In this document: positions 1 to 8,936 of the stretch, piece by piece
How the letters are laid out: every line of letters starts with the position of its first letter
Position numbering within the stretch: the first letter of the stretch is position 1
The notes under the pieces: model-generated
Database searches by the model: none
Told to the model about the DNA's origin: nothing
What the model saw: the letters and a program-made list of their open reading frames with translations, nothing else
NCBI GenBank assembly: GCA_015060455.1
Contig: SUYM01000014.1
Coordinates: 16,341 to 80,340 of the forward strand
Reading direction: 5' to 3'
DNA length: 64,000 nucleotides
Origin: Bacteroidales bacterium
GTDB taxonomy: Bacteria > Bacteroidota > Bacteroidia > Bacteroidales > UBA932
Made by a program: the position numbers and the translations under genes

Positions 1-421
1 TGCCGTTCCACGACTCATCCAAGGTGAAATTTCTGCGATATTGACCGGTGTGATTGCGCTGAACAGGCACAAGAGGCGGAGTATTCTTATACCAAGGTCT
101 CCAAGGATAACCGATATTCAGATACAGAGGGTCTCCATATCCGTTCAGTTCCCACATCCCGGGCACAGGCATGGTGTCCCAGTCCGAAGTGTCGTACTCC
201 GGCTTATGGAAATCCGCCGCCCTGTCCTCGATTGTTTCATACCATTTGAAATCCCACACCCCGTTGAGGCTCAACTTATTGCCACCGGTTTCGAAGGTTG
301 CGGTCATGGGATACCGATTGATTTCAACGACATGAGGATCCTGCCAGTCCTCAAGCGCTGCCGCCGACAATGGCATCGACAGCGCCACAATGCCCACAAG
401 AGCGAAAAGCACTTTTTTCAT
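1..421 (-). CDS. GH2-family beta-galactosidase-like protein, N-terminal part (cut by window edge)
   Basis: The reading frame starts at 421 and runs off the left edge; 140 residues are visible. A Sec signal peptide (residues 1-22) is followed by DPHVVEINRYPMTATF-like sequence and LNGVWDFKW (52-60), then VPGMWELNGYGDPLY. This is the usual opening of the sugar-binding jelly-roll domain of GH2 beta-galactosidases. The catalytic TIM barrel lies outside the window. It is the last visible gene of the polysaccharide locus, 86 bp after the lyase gene, and was probably exported to the periplasm. By family it would remove terminal beta-linked sugars, most often galactose. The GH2 assignment is firm; the substrate is not known. 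Confidence 0.85.
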   Translation of the reverse strand, partial: MKKVLFALVGIVALSMPLSAAALEDWQDPHVVEINRYPMTATFETGGNKLSLNGVWDFKWYETIEDRAADFHKPEYDTSDWDTMPVPGMWELNGYGDPLYLNIGYPWRPWYKNTPPLVPVQRNHTGQYRRNFTLDESWNG

Positions 422-507
422 AATACTCGGTTATATAGTTTCAATGTCCGAAGACCGGAGTTATCAGAAATCGTGCTAATATAGAAAATATTATAAGAAG
501 AGCAGAA

Positions 508-2442
508 TTATTCGGCAGACAGTCTCGTTGTCAGTTGCCATTTCTGATTCGCCTGCATGGTGCCTTCGAATCCCACCAATGTGACTCCCTCATTGGCCTC
601 ATCCCACTCCGACAGGAGATCATCGGCCCTTCTTGTAAAGGCCTTCAATGAAGCACCGGAAGCCTCGGAGGACCTGAGATACATGGTCACTCCCTTCTGA
701 GTCAACTTTATGCACCCGTCCGAAATGATTTCAGCAGTGGCGGGAGTCGCCATGGACCAGCGGATATGCGGAGTCTTGCCGGCACAGGAGGTGAACTCAT
801 CGGTCACTACAAGTTCAAAGGAAAGGGTCTCTGTGTTCGGAACAAGTTCGGCAGTCCTTGTCAGAGCCGGAGACACAAGATCATTTTCATCACCGGTGTA
901 TCTGTTCAGAGGATAACAGGTGTATCTTCCGCCCAAGGCAGCAGGCTTCTTGATGTTGAAATCCTTATCCAGGAAGGATCCCCCGTCAAAGTGATATATA
1001 TTGTCATTGACGGTTATGACATTGTGGCTGAAATTATTGAGTCTGAACACGTTCCATCGTGTGGATTCCTTTCCGTAACTCCACAGGTCAATGCCATACT
1101 CTTCCAGACCGTTGTATTTCTGCAAGCCAAGATCCATCGCCCACCTTAGTCCGTACGCATCAAACACGAAACTGCCTCCATCCATGTGGGCATGGCTCGT
1201 GCTTGCACGTCCGCCTTTCAGGGCAAGGAAAAAGTCCTTTTGAGGATTCGCCATATTCGTATGCACCAATACTGTCGGATGCGTCTCGACAGTCTGGCCG
1301 CCATACCAGATCTTCCTGACAGGTGCGGCAATGTTGTCCTTCAGCAGGGAGGCATCAGCAAAGACCTGCACCAGCGGCAGGAAGCGCCGTTCGTCAAATG
1401 ACTCGGCATAACTTCCGTCATCAATCTTCCGGACCTCCTTATACAGAAGGCCCGCATCATTGTAATAATCAGATATATACCACAAAGGCAGCCTCGGATA
1501 AACCGGAGCATTGCAATCCGAGAAATTAAAGCACATCCCGGAAGGCCCTTCCATGAACATTATCCACAGACCGGTCTTTGAGAATCCCGGGCAAGAGTCC
1601 TTGAGTCCCCCATCGTGACCGAATACCTTTTCAAGTGCCGCCATTGTAATCACCTGATAGGTTGTGCCATACGCCCAGTATGTATAGCCTTCGGAATAAT
1701 TGCCATCGGTGTTGTAGATGGTCATTCCATGGGTCTTGTTGTTCTCCACCAGGGTCTCTATCACATGTGCCATCGCGCGGGGGTCATCTTCATAACACGC
1801 TATCGCCGCCGCAATCAATCCTGCCGTACACACCTGATTCCAATTGGACATGCTCCTGCGGAAAATGTCTCCGTCAGCCGTCAGATATGTATCAAATGCG
1901 TACGACTTCAAGGCTCCCTTTGCCGCCCTGAGGGTCTCCGGCTTCAGGTCATGATAAAGCCAGTCGATGCCTGTCGCGACTCCGAAAGCCATCTCGGCGA
2001 CATCAAGATAATGCTCGCTCTGATTCCAGTCCGCAAAGGCAGCCACCTCATTAAGCGTGCTCTCGGCTTTTTCAAGATACCTGACATCACCCGTCATCCT
2101 ATATGAATATGACAGGAAAAGTATGCGTTCCAATGCCCTCCTGGACTCATTCAGCAGACGCCGTCCCACCTTTTTGTAGGTCATGGCACCCTGAGTCAGA
2201 TGATAATCGGCACGGTCAAGGATTATCTGATGTATAGTGGCAAGACGGTCATCTGAGGCAATGGCACTGCGCATCCGGTCAAAGTCAGAGGATTTCAAAA
2301 GAAGACGCGGATGACCGCCGATCATCGAATAGTCAAACGGACCTTCGACGGGTGTGCCATCATTGCCCCCGACAGGATTGTCCTGTGCGCAGGAAAGCAA
2401 TAATGGCAATCCCATCAGCAATGCTATGAATATCCTCCTCAT
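508..2442 (-). CDS. Heparinase II/III-like polysaccharide lyase, lipoprotein
   Basis: A 644-residue lipoprotein (lipobox cysteine C18). HPRLLLK at 44-50 opens an alpha/alpha-toroid domain, followed by a C-terminal beta-sandwich from about residue 390. Residues matching the usual catalytic set of heparinase II/III-like lyases are present: N202 in NWNQVC, Y253 in EGYTYWAYG, and the histidines of SHAHMDGGSF (417-419). Family members cleave uronic-acid polysaccharides by beta-elimination; the polymer cannot be read from sequence. The N-terminal half of the lyase-epimerase fusion at 32822-35782 is a clear paralogue carrying the same three motifs. The gene follows the BNR-CBM9 gene after 9 bp, so the two are probably co-transcribed. 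Confidence 0.85.
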   Translation of the reverse strand: MRRIFIALLMGLPLLLSCAQDNPVGGNDGTPVEGPFDYSMIGGHPRLLLKSSDFDRMRSAIASDDRLATIHQIILDRADYHLTQGAMTYKKVGRRLLNESRRALERILFLSYSYRMTGDVRYLEKAESTLNEVAAFADWNQSEHYLDVAEMAFGVATGIDWLYHDLKPETLRAAKGALKSYAFDTYLTADGDIFRRSMSNWNQVCTAGLIAAAIACYEDDPRAMAHVIETLVENNKTHGMTIYNTDGNYSEGYTYWAYGTTYQVITMAALEKVFGHDGGLKDSCPGFSKTGLWIMFMEGPSGMCFNFSDCNAPVYPRLPLWYISDYYNDAGLLYKEVRKIDDGSYAESFDERRFLPLVQVFADASLLKDNIAAPVRKIWYGGQTVETHPTVLVHTNMANPQKDFFLALKGGRASTSHAHMDGGSFVFDAYGLRWAMDLGLQKYNGLEEYGIDLWSYGKESTRWNVFRLNNFSHNVITVNDNIYHFDGGSFLDKDFNIKKPAALGGRYTCYPLNRYTGDENDLVSPALTRTAELVPNTETLSFELVVTDEFTSCAGKTPHIRWSMATPATAEIISDGCIKLTQKGVTMYLRSSEASGASLKAFTRRADDLLSEWDEANEGVTLVGFEGTMQANQKWQLTTRLSAE

Positions 2443-2451
2443 CTTACGGGA

Positions 2452-4197
2452 TTATTTCAACCGTACAGTCATCCACGTTGCCGGCTTGCCTTCCGCAGCA
2501 CCGGTAAACGTATCCCTGCCAAGACAGGCATTAAGTTTCAATGTATCACCGGACGATGCTCCAAGTACAGACAGAGGGACTGCGATTTCTGCAAGATAAC
2601 CCTCAGATCCGTCTTTTGTCTTACCCTTCCTGACAGAAGCGGTCACAGTGATCTCACGGCCCTTTCCCTTAGAGGAAAGCGCAGCGGATTCCATCACTTT
2701 ATCTGCATTGAGTTTCAGATATACAGATGAGCCGGGAGCAAGGTCTGATGCCGCCGCGTTATGGATATACAGTTCAGTCGCAGCCTTCCTGCCCTTGCAC
2801 TCTACAAGAAGATAGAGATTGTCTTCATCATAGGACGGGCGGATAATTGCCTGCGCGGGAGATTCGCTGCCCAGGAAGAACAGATGGTCCTGCTTCCAGT
2901 CAGAGGCATCGCCATCGGCCTTGATGGTCTCGACATGGGCATCGATTGCATGATTCAGATAGAACTTACCAATGCTCAGTCCCTCAGGGGCATAGATTGC
3001 ACCTATGGCCTCATGGTCTGACGCTATCTCAGTCGCGCCCCAGAAACCGTTCTCTTCAAACGGCTGGAACCAATCCTCAGTCCATGACCGTCCATTGAAG
3101 CGACGCGCATCGGCATCTCCAAGTTTCATGGAGAACACACTTGATATATTGCAGGAAATCAAGGTCTCTCCTGACGGGAACACGGAGACATATCCGGCAG
3201 CACCTTCAAAAACATTGGTCAGTCTGTCCTTGGGGCCTTCTCCCTCATCGCCGAGGTCCTCCCACTCAAAGCCATCATTATACACAAGGGACATCTTGTA
3301 TATGCTCTTGGCGTCATCAGCAGGAAAATCCGGTTCAAGTCTTGCCTCAAAGAATCCGAAAAGGGTCTTTCCGTCATTCAGAAGCCTCACACAAGGCATC
3401 TGGTCGGTAAATATCTTATGTCCTTCCGACACATGCTTGAACTGGCGGGAAACCTTCCTGTAGCCGTTCCAGGTCCTGCCTCCGTCTTTTGATGTAATGA
3501 CAGATGTACCTGAGTCCTTGATAGAAGGAATACAGTCGGTGAAATAACACTGGATATCACCATTCGGCAGACAAAGCAGATAAGGCTCCCAGTTGGTGCC
3601 CTCGTAAATATATTGAGGCTCGCTCCATGAAGCGCCGTTATCGCTGCTGCGCTTGAGCACAAGACCGCAGTCTATTCCGTTCTTATATCCCTTAGAGGCC
3701 CTGTAAGAACATACCACGATTATGTCTCCATCAGGCAGCACAACTGCGTCTGCTGTCGTGAACCTCCTTACATCCTTGCCCTCGCCGGTCGTTATATTAT
3801 ATGGATTCCACAGAATCTCCGGATCTGACCACTTCTTCAGGTCATCACTGAACGAATATAATATACGCGAGGCCACCTGTCCGCCCTGGAAGAACATTAT
3901 ATATCTTCCGTCCGCCATTCTCTTTATACGCGGATAGACGGAGGTCTTCTGCTCAGGAGCGCTGTCAGGAACAGCAGCGGTAAGGAAGTCATCTTCAAGC
4001 ACCTGAACATAATCATACATCGACTCGAGCACACTTGACGCCTCGAGACCGACATGCGAATTCAAAGGCTCCCGGACGTCAGCGAAGTCCTCGACAGTAT
4101 GAATATATACTGTCGTATTATCAGCAATCGCCTTCGCCTGACACGAAGCCATGGCGAAGACGATCATAGATAAAGTACAGAAAACTGTATTTCTCAT
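2452..4197 (-). CDS. BNR/Asp-box beta-propeller hydrolase with C-terminal CBM9-like domain
   Basis: A 581-residue lipoprotein (C19). Asp-boxes SSDNGASW (184-191) and SKDGGRTW (236-243), together with VYPRIKRMADGR near residue 88 and WEPYLLCLPNGDIQCYF (203-219), mark a six-bladed sialidase-type propeller. The WEP.L..PNG..Q.Y pattern resembles GH93 exo-arabinanases and their relatives more than true GH33 sialidases, whose RIP motif is not exact here. From about residue 415 a second domain (IKADGDASDW, then YDEDNLYLLVECK) resembles the CBM9-like/DOMON sugar-binding fold. It probably acts on or binds chain ends of the same glycan as the adjacent lyase. The exact activity is uncertain. Confidence 0.75.
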   Translation of the reverse strand: MRNTVFCTLSMIVFAMASCQAKAIADNTTVYIHTVEDFADVREPLNSHVGLEASSVLESMYDYVQVLEDDFLTAAVPDSAPEQKTSVYPRIKRMADGRYIMFFQGGQVASRILYSFSDDLKKWSDPEILWNPYNITTGEGKDVRRFTTADAVVLPDGDIIVVCSYRASKGYKNGIDCGLVLKRSSDNGASWSEPQYIYEGTNWEPYLLCLPNGDIQCYFTDCIPSIKDSGTSVITSKDGGRTWNGYRKVSRQFKHVSEGHKIFTDQMPCVRLLNDGKTLFGFFEARLEPDFPADDAKSIYKMSLVYNDGFEWEDLGDEGEGPKDRLTNVFEGAAGYVSVFPSGETLISCNISSVFSMKLGDADARRFNGRSWTEDWFQPFEENGFWGATEIASDHEAIGAIYAPEGLSIGKFYLNHAIDAHVETIKADGDASDWKQDHLFFLGSESPAQAIIRPSYDEDNLYLLVECKGRKAATELYIHNAAASDLAPGSSVYLKLNADKVMESAALSSKGKGREITVTASVRKGKTKDGSEGYLAEIAVPLSVLGASSGDTLKLNACLGRDTFTGAAEGKPATWMTVRLK

Positions 4198-4207
4198 TTA
4201 TAGAATA

Positions 4208-7200
4208 TTATAGATTTCCAAGATAGTAGTTAGCCCAGAGGTGGTCATTACGCTCCTTGAGAGCCTTCTTGAGCATTCTCTTGGCCTTGAAGTTGCGTCC
4301 GAGAGCCTTGTAGCCCACAGCCTGCATATAGTATGCTGCCGCGTTGACATCCTGCTCGTACGGTCCTCTGTCGAAACTCTCCCAGAATCTCTGAACATAA
4401 GTGGTAAGGCTTGCCTTTCCGACTTTCACGATATCCTTGTACATTGACCTTACTGAAGCCTTAGGATCAAGTTTGCGCATTGCAAGACCCTTCTCGAAGT
4501 TGTATATTCCGTCAGCCGGCTTCACTACAACCTCGGAAGCCATCCTGTAGTACTTGGCAGCGTTCTCCGCGTCGCCTACCTTCTCGTATGCAAGACCGAT
4601 GTTGTAGTAAACCTGTGCATCACGTGCATAGTACTCAAGGTGGGCATAGCCGTGGTTCTCAGGATACTCGTTAGAGAGAAGCATGAACTTGAGGGCTGCT
4701 TCATTGTCGCCTTTCTGCCATGCCTCGAAGCCTGAAAGCAGACACACATCAACATAGATGTCATGGAGGTCCTCGATGTGCTCACGACGGCTGTAGAAAC
4801 GTGTCTGAAGTTTCTCGAGAACAGGAGCATACTCGCCTTTGAGTATTCTCTGCTTGAGAGCCTTGGTCTCAGAGTCATATCTCTTCTCATAAAGGGCCTC
4901 ACGACCGTTGAAGAGGTTGTATCTGTCATCAAGAGGAGCCTTGACAAGTTCCATGACCTCATCACACTCAGCAAGGAAGAGGGCATTGCCATCTACGTCA
5001 GCGCTGATTGCGGCCTGGTAGTAATCGATAGCCTTTGCATAGTCTGAGAAATCCTTGTCCTTGTTCTCATTCTTGAATCTCCAGTACCATCCGAGGTTAC
5101 GAAGAGCCATAGCGAAGTCAGGCTTTGCTTCAACTGCCTTCTCCCAGCATGCAAGTGCCTTTTCAGGCTGCTTGTGATAGTAGAGGTTACCGAGGTAGTA
5201 CCATGTGTTGAAACTCTTTGGAAGATATTCGAGGGCCTTGTCAAGAGGCTTGATTGTCTCAAGACGGAATGGGAACACATAAGCGATGCTTCTGTCCTCC
5301 GCCTTCTTGAACCAGTCTCTTGCAGATTCCTTGTCACCTGCGGCATCAGCAAGATAACCGAGCCAGTACTCTACTGTAGGATAAGGCTTGACAGCCTCAG
5401 AAGCAGTCAGAACGTCCTTAGCCTCTTTCACAAAACCATTGTTGTAGTAGTAGAGAGCAAGTTCAAGGTATGACTCAGGCACACCGCGGAGAAGTTTCGC
5501 GAACTCTGCGGCAGGCTTGGCACCCATGAGTACAAGTTCGTTTGTAGCGTAGTAGTTGAGCGGGTCGAACTTGACGACTTCCTTAGCAAGAGCGAGAGCC
5601 TCAGCCTTCCTTCCGGCCTTGCGCAGGAGGGTTGTCCTGATGTTCTTGGCATCAATGTTCATTCCGTTGTAGTTCACTGCCATGGTAGCCTCTTCGAGAG
5701 CACGCACACTGTTGCCGAGTTTTGCAGAGATCTGAGCGAGTTGATAATATGAAGCCGAAGCATATTCATAATCCCATGCAGCCCTGTAAAGAGTGTCTAT
5801 TGCTGCCTCCCATTTCTCCTCTGCCTTGAGTATGAGACCGAGGTTATACATGGCCTCACCGTCAGCAACTCTTGTGTAGTTTGCGCTCTGACGGCTGATT
5901 GCCTTGCGAAGGTGCTCGGCAGCCTTTGCATAGTCACCTGCCTTGCGGAGGATGATACCCACCTGAGTGTTGGTGCGGACATCACCCGGATCACGACGGA
6001 GAACCTCATTGAAATAGTCCATAGGGTCTGTGTGAGCCTGGTGGAACTGGAGGTTACGCATACCCACATAGAAGAGTTCCTCTGTATTCTCAATGCTCTT
6101 AGGATCCGGATTCACAGGAAGAAGGTCCTCGGGATGTGGCTTGGAGAGGTCATGCTTGTATGGGTGGTAGTCGATAAGAAGTTCACCCTCGGCAGAATAA
6201 AGGCTCATAAGAACCTCAGTAGGCTCAGCAACCTCGGAAGCATCCACCTTGAAGTCGTCAGCGAAAGGCTTGTCAGGAGCCATTGTGGCCACCTTGCTGT
6301 AAAGCACCTTGCCGTTGCGGGTCACTTCAACCTTTGCATTGCGACGGATCTGAGTTACGTTCGCTGCAACATGGATGTCACCGGAAGGATTGATATCCAT
6401 ATTCACGGTAGCCTTCTCATTACCACGGTTCACATTGTTCAGGTTACGGATACCATACCAGTATGCAGTGAACTCCTTGGACTCCTGCGGGTTGATCCAG
6501 CAGTAGTCAGGCTGGTTGTCCGAATATGCAGCGGTCATAAGTTCCACATACGGACCGTCGCTGTCTGTAAGTGTGACACAGTCCCATGCGTGACCGTATG
6601 CATGAGGTCCCCAGGTCCAGAACTTGCCGCCCTTGTTGATGTTGTGGTTTCCGGCAAGCATGGTACCTGCATCGACTCCATGGTCATAACCTCCTACGAA
6701 GTCATCCTGAAGATCGTGAATGAACACTGAGTCACCTGTGAGCGAAGGAAGGTTCTTCCACCAACTGATGTTTCTTCCGATGAATTCAGGATTGCCCTTG
6801 TATGGTGACTGAGGCACAGGCCAATGGATATGGCTGAGTTTGTGGTGGAACATACCGAACTCTGTGTTCTCAGGGAAGATGATCTGGTAGTTCTCGTTGG
6901 CGTGAGTCGCCACATTGTTCCAGTGAAGCATCGAGTTACGGTCGATGGAGTTGTTGAAGAAACGGCCGGTAACCTCGATATAGGACTTGTCAGGGTGAAG
7001 GGTCATACCCACTGCCCAACTCATTCTGTGGCGGTTCTCGACCTCACCCACCCAGATTGTCTTTGAGCCGTCGCCGTTGTCAACGAGTTTATAGTCAATA
7101 GGATACTGTGAGGTTGCACGATGATGGTGGAATACGTTCCACTCAACTCCGCCTGAAATCCATGCTCCGAGCATACCCACGTTTGCAGGCTTGATCACGC

Positions 7201-7549
7201 TCTGACGGTAGAAGATCTCGTAGCCGTTGGTCTTGTCTGTCGCATAGAAAAGACGGCCTCCGATGTCAGGAAGTACGCAGACCTTGACATAATCGTTTTC
7301 AAGATAGACCGCTCTATGAGCCGAATCCACCTTCTCGATTGTAGGGTTGTCGTTCATCGCGTATGGATATACGCCACGCTTTGCTCTCTGGTAGGCGAAG
7401 TCCCTTTCGAAAAGAGGGGCCTTCTCAGGAGCGTTCACTCTGTAAGTCGGAAGGTTTTCAACTCCTTCCCACATCTTTACAGGGCCGTTCTGCGCTGATG
7501 CCGTAAGACCGGCAAGCAGAACTGATGCACAAATCAGTACTTTCTTCAT
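4208..7549 (-). CDS. DUF5107 domain protein with long TPR array
   Basis: A 1113-residue exported protein with a signal peptide (residues 1-19, ending ASAQN). Residues of about 30-330 form a beta-rich, galactose-mutarotase-like domain of the DUF5107 type (PYAMNDNPTIEKVDSAHRAV, VLPDIGGRLFYATDKTNGYE, WNVFHHHRATSQYP). From about residue 490 to the end there are many tetratricopeptide repeats (for example AMYNLGLILKAEEKWEAAID). Such proteins recur in Bacteroidetes glycan loci, where they are thought to bind or process sugars in the periplasm; no reaction is proven. The leader just upstream of the ATG holds a hairpin repeat and an eight-unit tandem array. The stop is 10 bp before the BNR-CBM9 gene. 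Confidence 0.85.
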   Translation of the reverse strand: MKKVLICASVLLAGLTASAQNGPVKMWEGVENLPTYRVNAPEKAPLFERDFAYQRAKRGVYPYAMNDNPTIEKVDSAHRAVYLENDYVKVCVLPDIGGRLFYATDKTNGYEIFYRQSVIKPANVGMLGAWISGGVEWNVFHHHRATSQYPIDYKLVDNGDGSKTIWVGEVENRHRMSWAVGMTLHPDKSYIEVTGRFFNNSIDRNSMLHWNNVATHANENYQIIFPENTEFGMFHHKLSHIHWPVPQSPYKGNPEFIGRNISWWKNLPSLTGDSVFIHDLQDDFVGGYDHGVDAGTMLAGNHNINKGGKFWTWGPHAYGHAWDCVTLTDSDGPYVELMTAAYSDNQPDYCWINPQESKEFTAYWYGIRNLNNVNRGNEKATVNMDINPSGDIHVAANVTQIRRNAKVEVTRNGKVLYSKVATMAPDKPFADDFKVDASEVAEPTEVLMSLYSAEGELLIDYHPYKHDLSKPHPEDLLPVNPDPKSIENTEELFYVGMRNLQFHQAHTDPMDYFNEVLRRDPGDVRTNTQVGIILRKAGDYAKAAEHLRKAISRQSANYTRVADGEAMYNLGLILKAEEKWEAAIDTLYRAAWDYEYASASYYQLAQISAKLGNSVRALEEATMAVNYNGMNIDAKNIRTTLLRKAGRKAEALALAKEVVKFDPLNYYATNELVLMGAKPAAEFAKLLRGVPESYLELALYYYNNGFVKEAKDVLTASEAVKPYPTVEYWLGYLADAAGDKESARDWFKKAEDRSIAYVFPFRLETIKPLDKALEYLPKSFNTWYYLGNLYYHKQPEKALACWEKAVEAKPDFAMALRNLGWYWRFKNENKDKDFSDYAKAIDYYQAAISADVDGNALFLAECDEVMELVKAPLDDRYNLFNGREALYEKRYDSETKALKQRILKGEYAPVLEKLQTRFYSRREHIEDLHDIYVDVCLLSGFEAWQKGDNEAALKFMLLSNEYPENHGYAHLEYYARDAQVYYNIGLAYEKVGDAENAAKYYRMASEVVVKPADGIYNFEKGLAMRKLDPKASVRSMYKDIVKVGKASLTTYVQRFWESFDRGPYEQDVNAAAYYMQAVGYKALGRNFKAKRMLKKALKERNDHLWANYYLGNL

Positions 7550-7572
7550 TATATGTTTTATTTAGTTGTTAT

Positions 7573-7599
7573 AGATTCTTCACTTCGTTCAGAATGACA
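7573..7599 (-). repeat. GTCAT-type hairpin element, ATTCT/AGAAT stem
   Basis: Read on the minus strand this is GTC-ATTCT, an 11-base loop, AGAAT-CT. It lies in the 5' leader of the DUF5107 gene, about 23 bp before its ATG. It is one of the dispersed hairpin family and joins directly onto the tandem array at 7585-7740. Confidence 0.8.
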
Positions 7600-7740
7600 G
7601 ATGGTCGTTCAGAATGACAGATGATCGTTCAGAATGACAGACGGTCGTTCAGATGACAGATGGCCGTTCAGAATGACAGACGGTCGTTCAGAAGACAGAT
7701 GGTCGTTCAGAAGACAGATGGTCGTTCAGAATGACAGAAG
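7585..7740 (-). repeat. Tandem array of eight 19-20 bp units
   Basis: Eight consecutive copies of TCGTTCAGAATGACAGATGG (plus-strand reading) with small changes; three units have lost one base. The array fills almost all of the gap between the GH5-like gene and the DUF5107 gene. Each unit holds the GTCAT-proximal half of the hairpin element at 7573-7599, so the array looks like local amplification of one half-element. There are no spacers of unique sequence, so it is not a CRISPR array. Confidence 0.9.
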
Positions 7741-7743
7741 GGC

Positions 7744-8862
7744 TTATTTATAGATATTATATTTCGGATTCTGACCGGCGAGGTGCTTGTCGGCTGTAAT
7801 CTTTTTGAGGATATCCACCTCAACAGCGCTATATGGCGTATAGTCATGCCAGAAGATGCTGTGGAACCACACTGCCGGCTCTCCGTCAGACGGTTTGTGA
7901 CCCCAAGGAAAACGGTATTCGCATTTTCCCTCTGCAAGTCCCCAGTTAAGGGCTCCCACCTTCTCACGTTTCATTATCGGGAGGCAGGTCTCGAATGCAG
8001 AACCGAAGTTGCGTGCAAGGTACTCCTGACAGATCATAGGCCTCTTGAAACGGCTGAGCATATTGATGAAAGTCTCAAGTTCGGCAGGAGTGTAGTAGCA
8101 GTGGAAAGTGATGATATCCGAATTTGTAAGCACAAATGATATCATATCCAGTTTTGTTGTCGCTCCCCTGAAACCCGGGCGATGCCATACAGGTGAGGTA
8201 AGAGGCTGGCTTGGACGGACTTCCCATGCCCATCTGTACATTTCAGTCATGAATTCAAGGCAGTTACGACCGTCTTTGAGATTCTCCGGCTCATTGTAAA
8301 GGCACCAATATACGATTCTCTTGTCGTTCTTGAAGGTTCTGAGGATATCCTGGAGATATTCCTTGAACTCCGGCCATCTCTCCTTGTTGTTGAAGATGTC
8401 CTTATGAGGGCTCTGGCACCAGTGGCCGCCACCGTGTACAAACGGCTCCGGCTCGGGCTGCTTGCCGAGTTTCTCCGGACCTCCGCCATTGGTGCAGAAG
8501 GTGAAGGTCACTCTCACACCATGCTTTCCGGCTATGTCAAGCATCTGGTCGATTCTCTTCTTGAAACCCTCCTTGTCCTGGAACCAGAGCATCTCGTGAA
8601 GATAGATACGCACCATATTGAAGCCGAGTTCCTCGCAGAGGGCCATTTCCTTGTCAAGGATTTCAGGGTTGAACGTATCTTCCTGCCACATCTCGAACTG
8701 GTTGATGGCGTATGTAGGCACATAGCAGCAGCCCACAGGCCACTCTGTCTGGCTCCACCACTCTCGTGCCTGCTCAGGAGTCCACTGGGTGTTTACCGGC
8801 TTCTTTGCCGAAAGGGTGAGGCTGAAAAGGACAGCCGTAAAAAGAATGAGTGTTTTCTTCAT
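7744..8862 (-). CDS. GH5-like (clan GH-A) glycoside hydrolase
   Basis: Start chosen at 8862, which gives a clean signal peptide (MKKTLILFTAVLFSLTLSA) and a 372-residue product. The frame is open to 8934, but those extra codons read through a hairpin repeat (NVISSERSESRN) and are unlikely to be used. Clan GH-A motifs are visible: FNMVRIYLHE near residue 81, the acid/base E191 in YNEPEN and the nucleophile E280 in ICQEYL. The family includes endo-mannanases, glucanases, xylanases and exo-acting enzymes, so the bond cut is unknown. It lies between the DUF5689 lipoprotein and the DUF5107 gene in the SusCD operon, and is probably periplasmic or surface-exposed. Confidence 0.85.
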   Translation of the reverse strand: MKKTLILFTAVLFSLTLSAKKPVNTQWTPEQAREWWSQTEWPVGCCYVPTYAINQFEMWQEDTFNPEILDKEMALCEELGFNMVRIYLHEMLWFQDKEGFKKRIDQMLDIAGKHGVRVTFTFCTNGGGPEKLGKQPEPEPFVHGGGHWCQSPHKDIFNNKERWPEFKEYLQDILRTFKNDKRIVYWCLYNEPENLKDGRNCLEFMTEMYRWAWEVRPSQPLTSPVWHRPGFRGATTKLDMISFVLTNSDIITFHCYYTPAELETFINMLSRFKRPMICQEYLARNFGSAFETCLPIMKREKVGALNWGLAEGKCEYRFPWGHKPSDGEPAVWFHSIFWHDYTPYSAVEVDILKKITADKHLAGQNPKYNIYK

Positions 8863-8872
8863 GATATGATTA

Positions 8873-8914
8873 TATATTAGATTTCTCGACTCGCTACGCT
8901 CGCTCGAAATGACA
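8873..8914 (-). repeat. GTCAT-type hairpin element in leader of the GH5-like gene
   Basis: On the minus strand it reads GTC-ATTTC, loop, GAAAT-CT, followed by an A/T-rich run ending 10 bp before the ATG at 8862. Over 42 bp it matches the copy at 11201-11242 at 40 positions, and both are placed the same way relative to the next start codon. Confidence 0.85.
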
Positions 8915-8936
8915 TTAATGGCCACTAATGTCATTT
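8907..8936. other. Near-perfect 30-bp palindrome over the stop codon of the DUF5689 gene
   Basis: AAATGACATTA (8907-8917) pairs with TAATGTCATTT (8926-8936) around a GGCC centre. The hairpin covers the TGA stop (8931-8933) of the upstream gene and shares bases with the adjacent GTCAT element. It could stall exonucleases, attenuate or process the message; it has no T-rich tail, so it is not a standard terminator. Confidence 0.75.

Noticed and set aside
5912..6730. 272-residue plus-strand frame
   Set aside because: It lies opposite the DUF5107 gene, whose sequence is clearly family-like; the plus frame has no recognisable domain.
7585..7740. Regular repeats resembling a CRISPR array
   Set aside because: Units of 19-20 bp are directly adjacent with no unique spacers, and no cas genes are in the window.
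8863..8934. Longer N-terminus for the GH5-like protein (start at 8934)
   Set aside because: The added residues are a translated hairpin repeat and would precede a perfect signal peptide.
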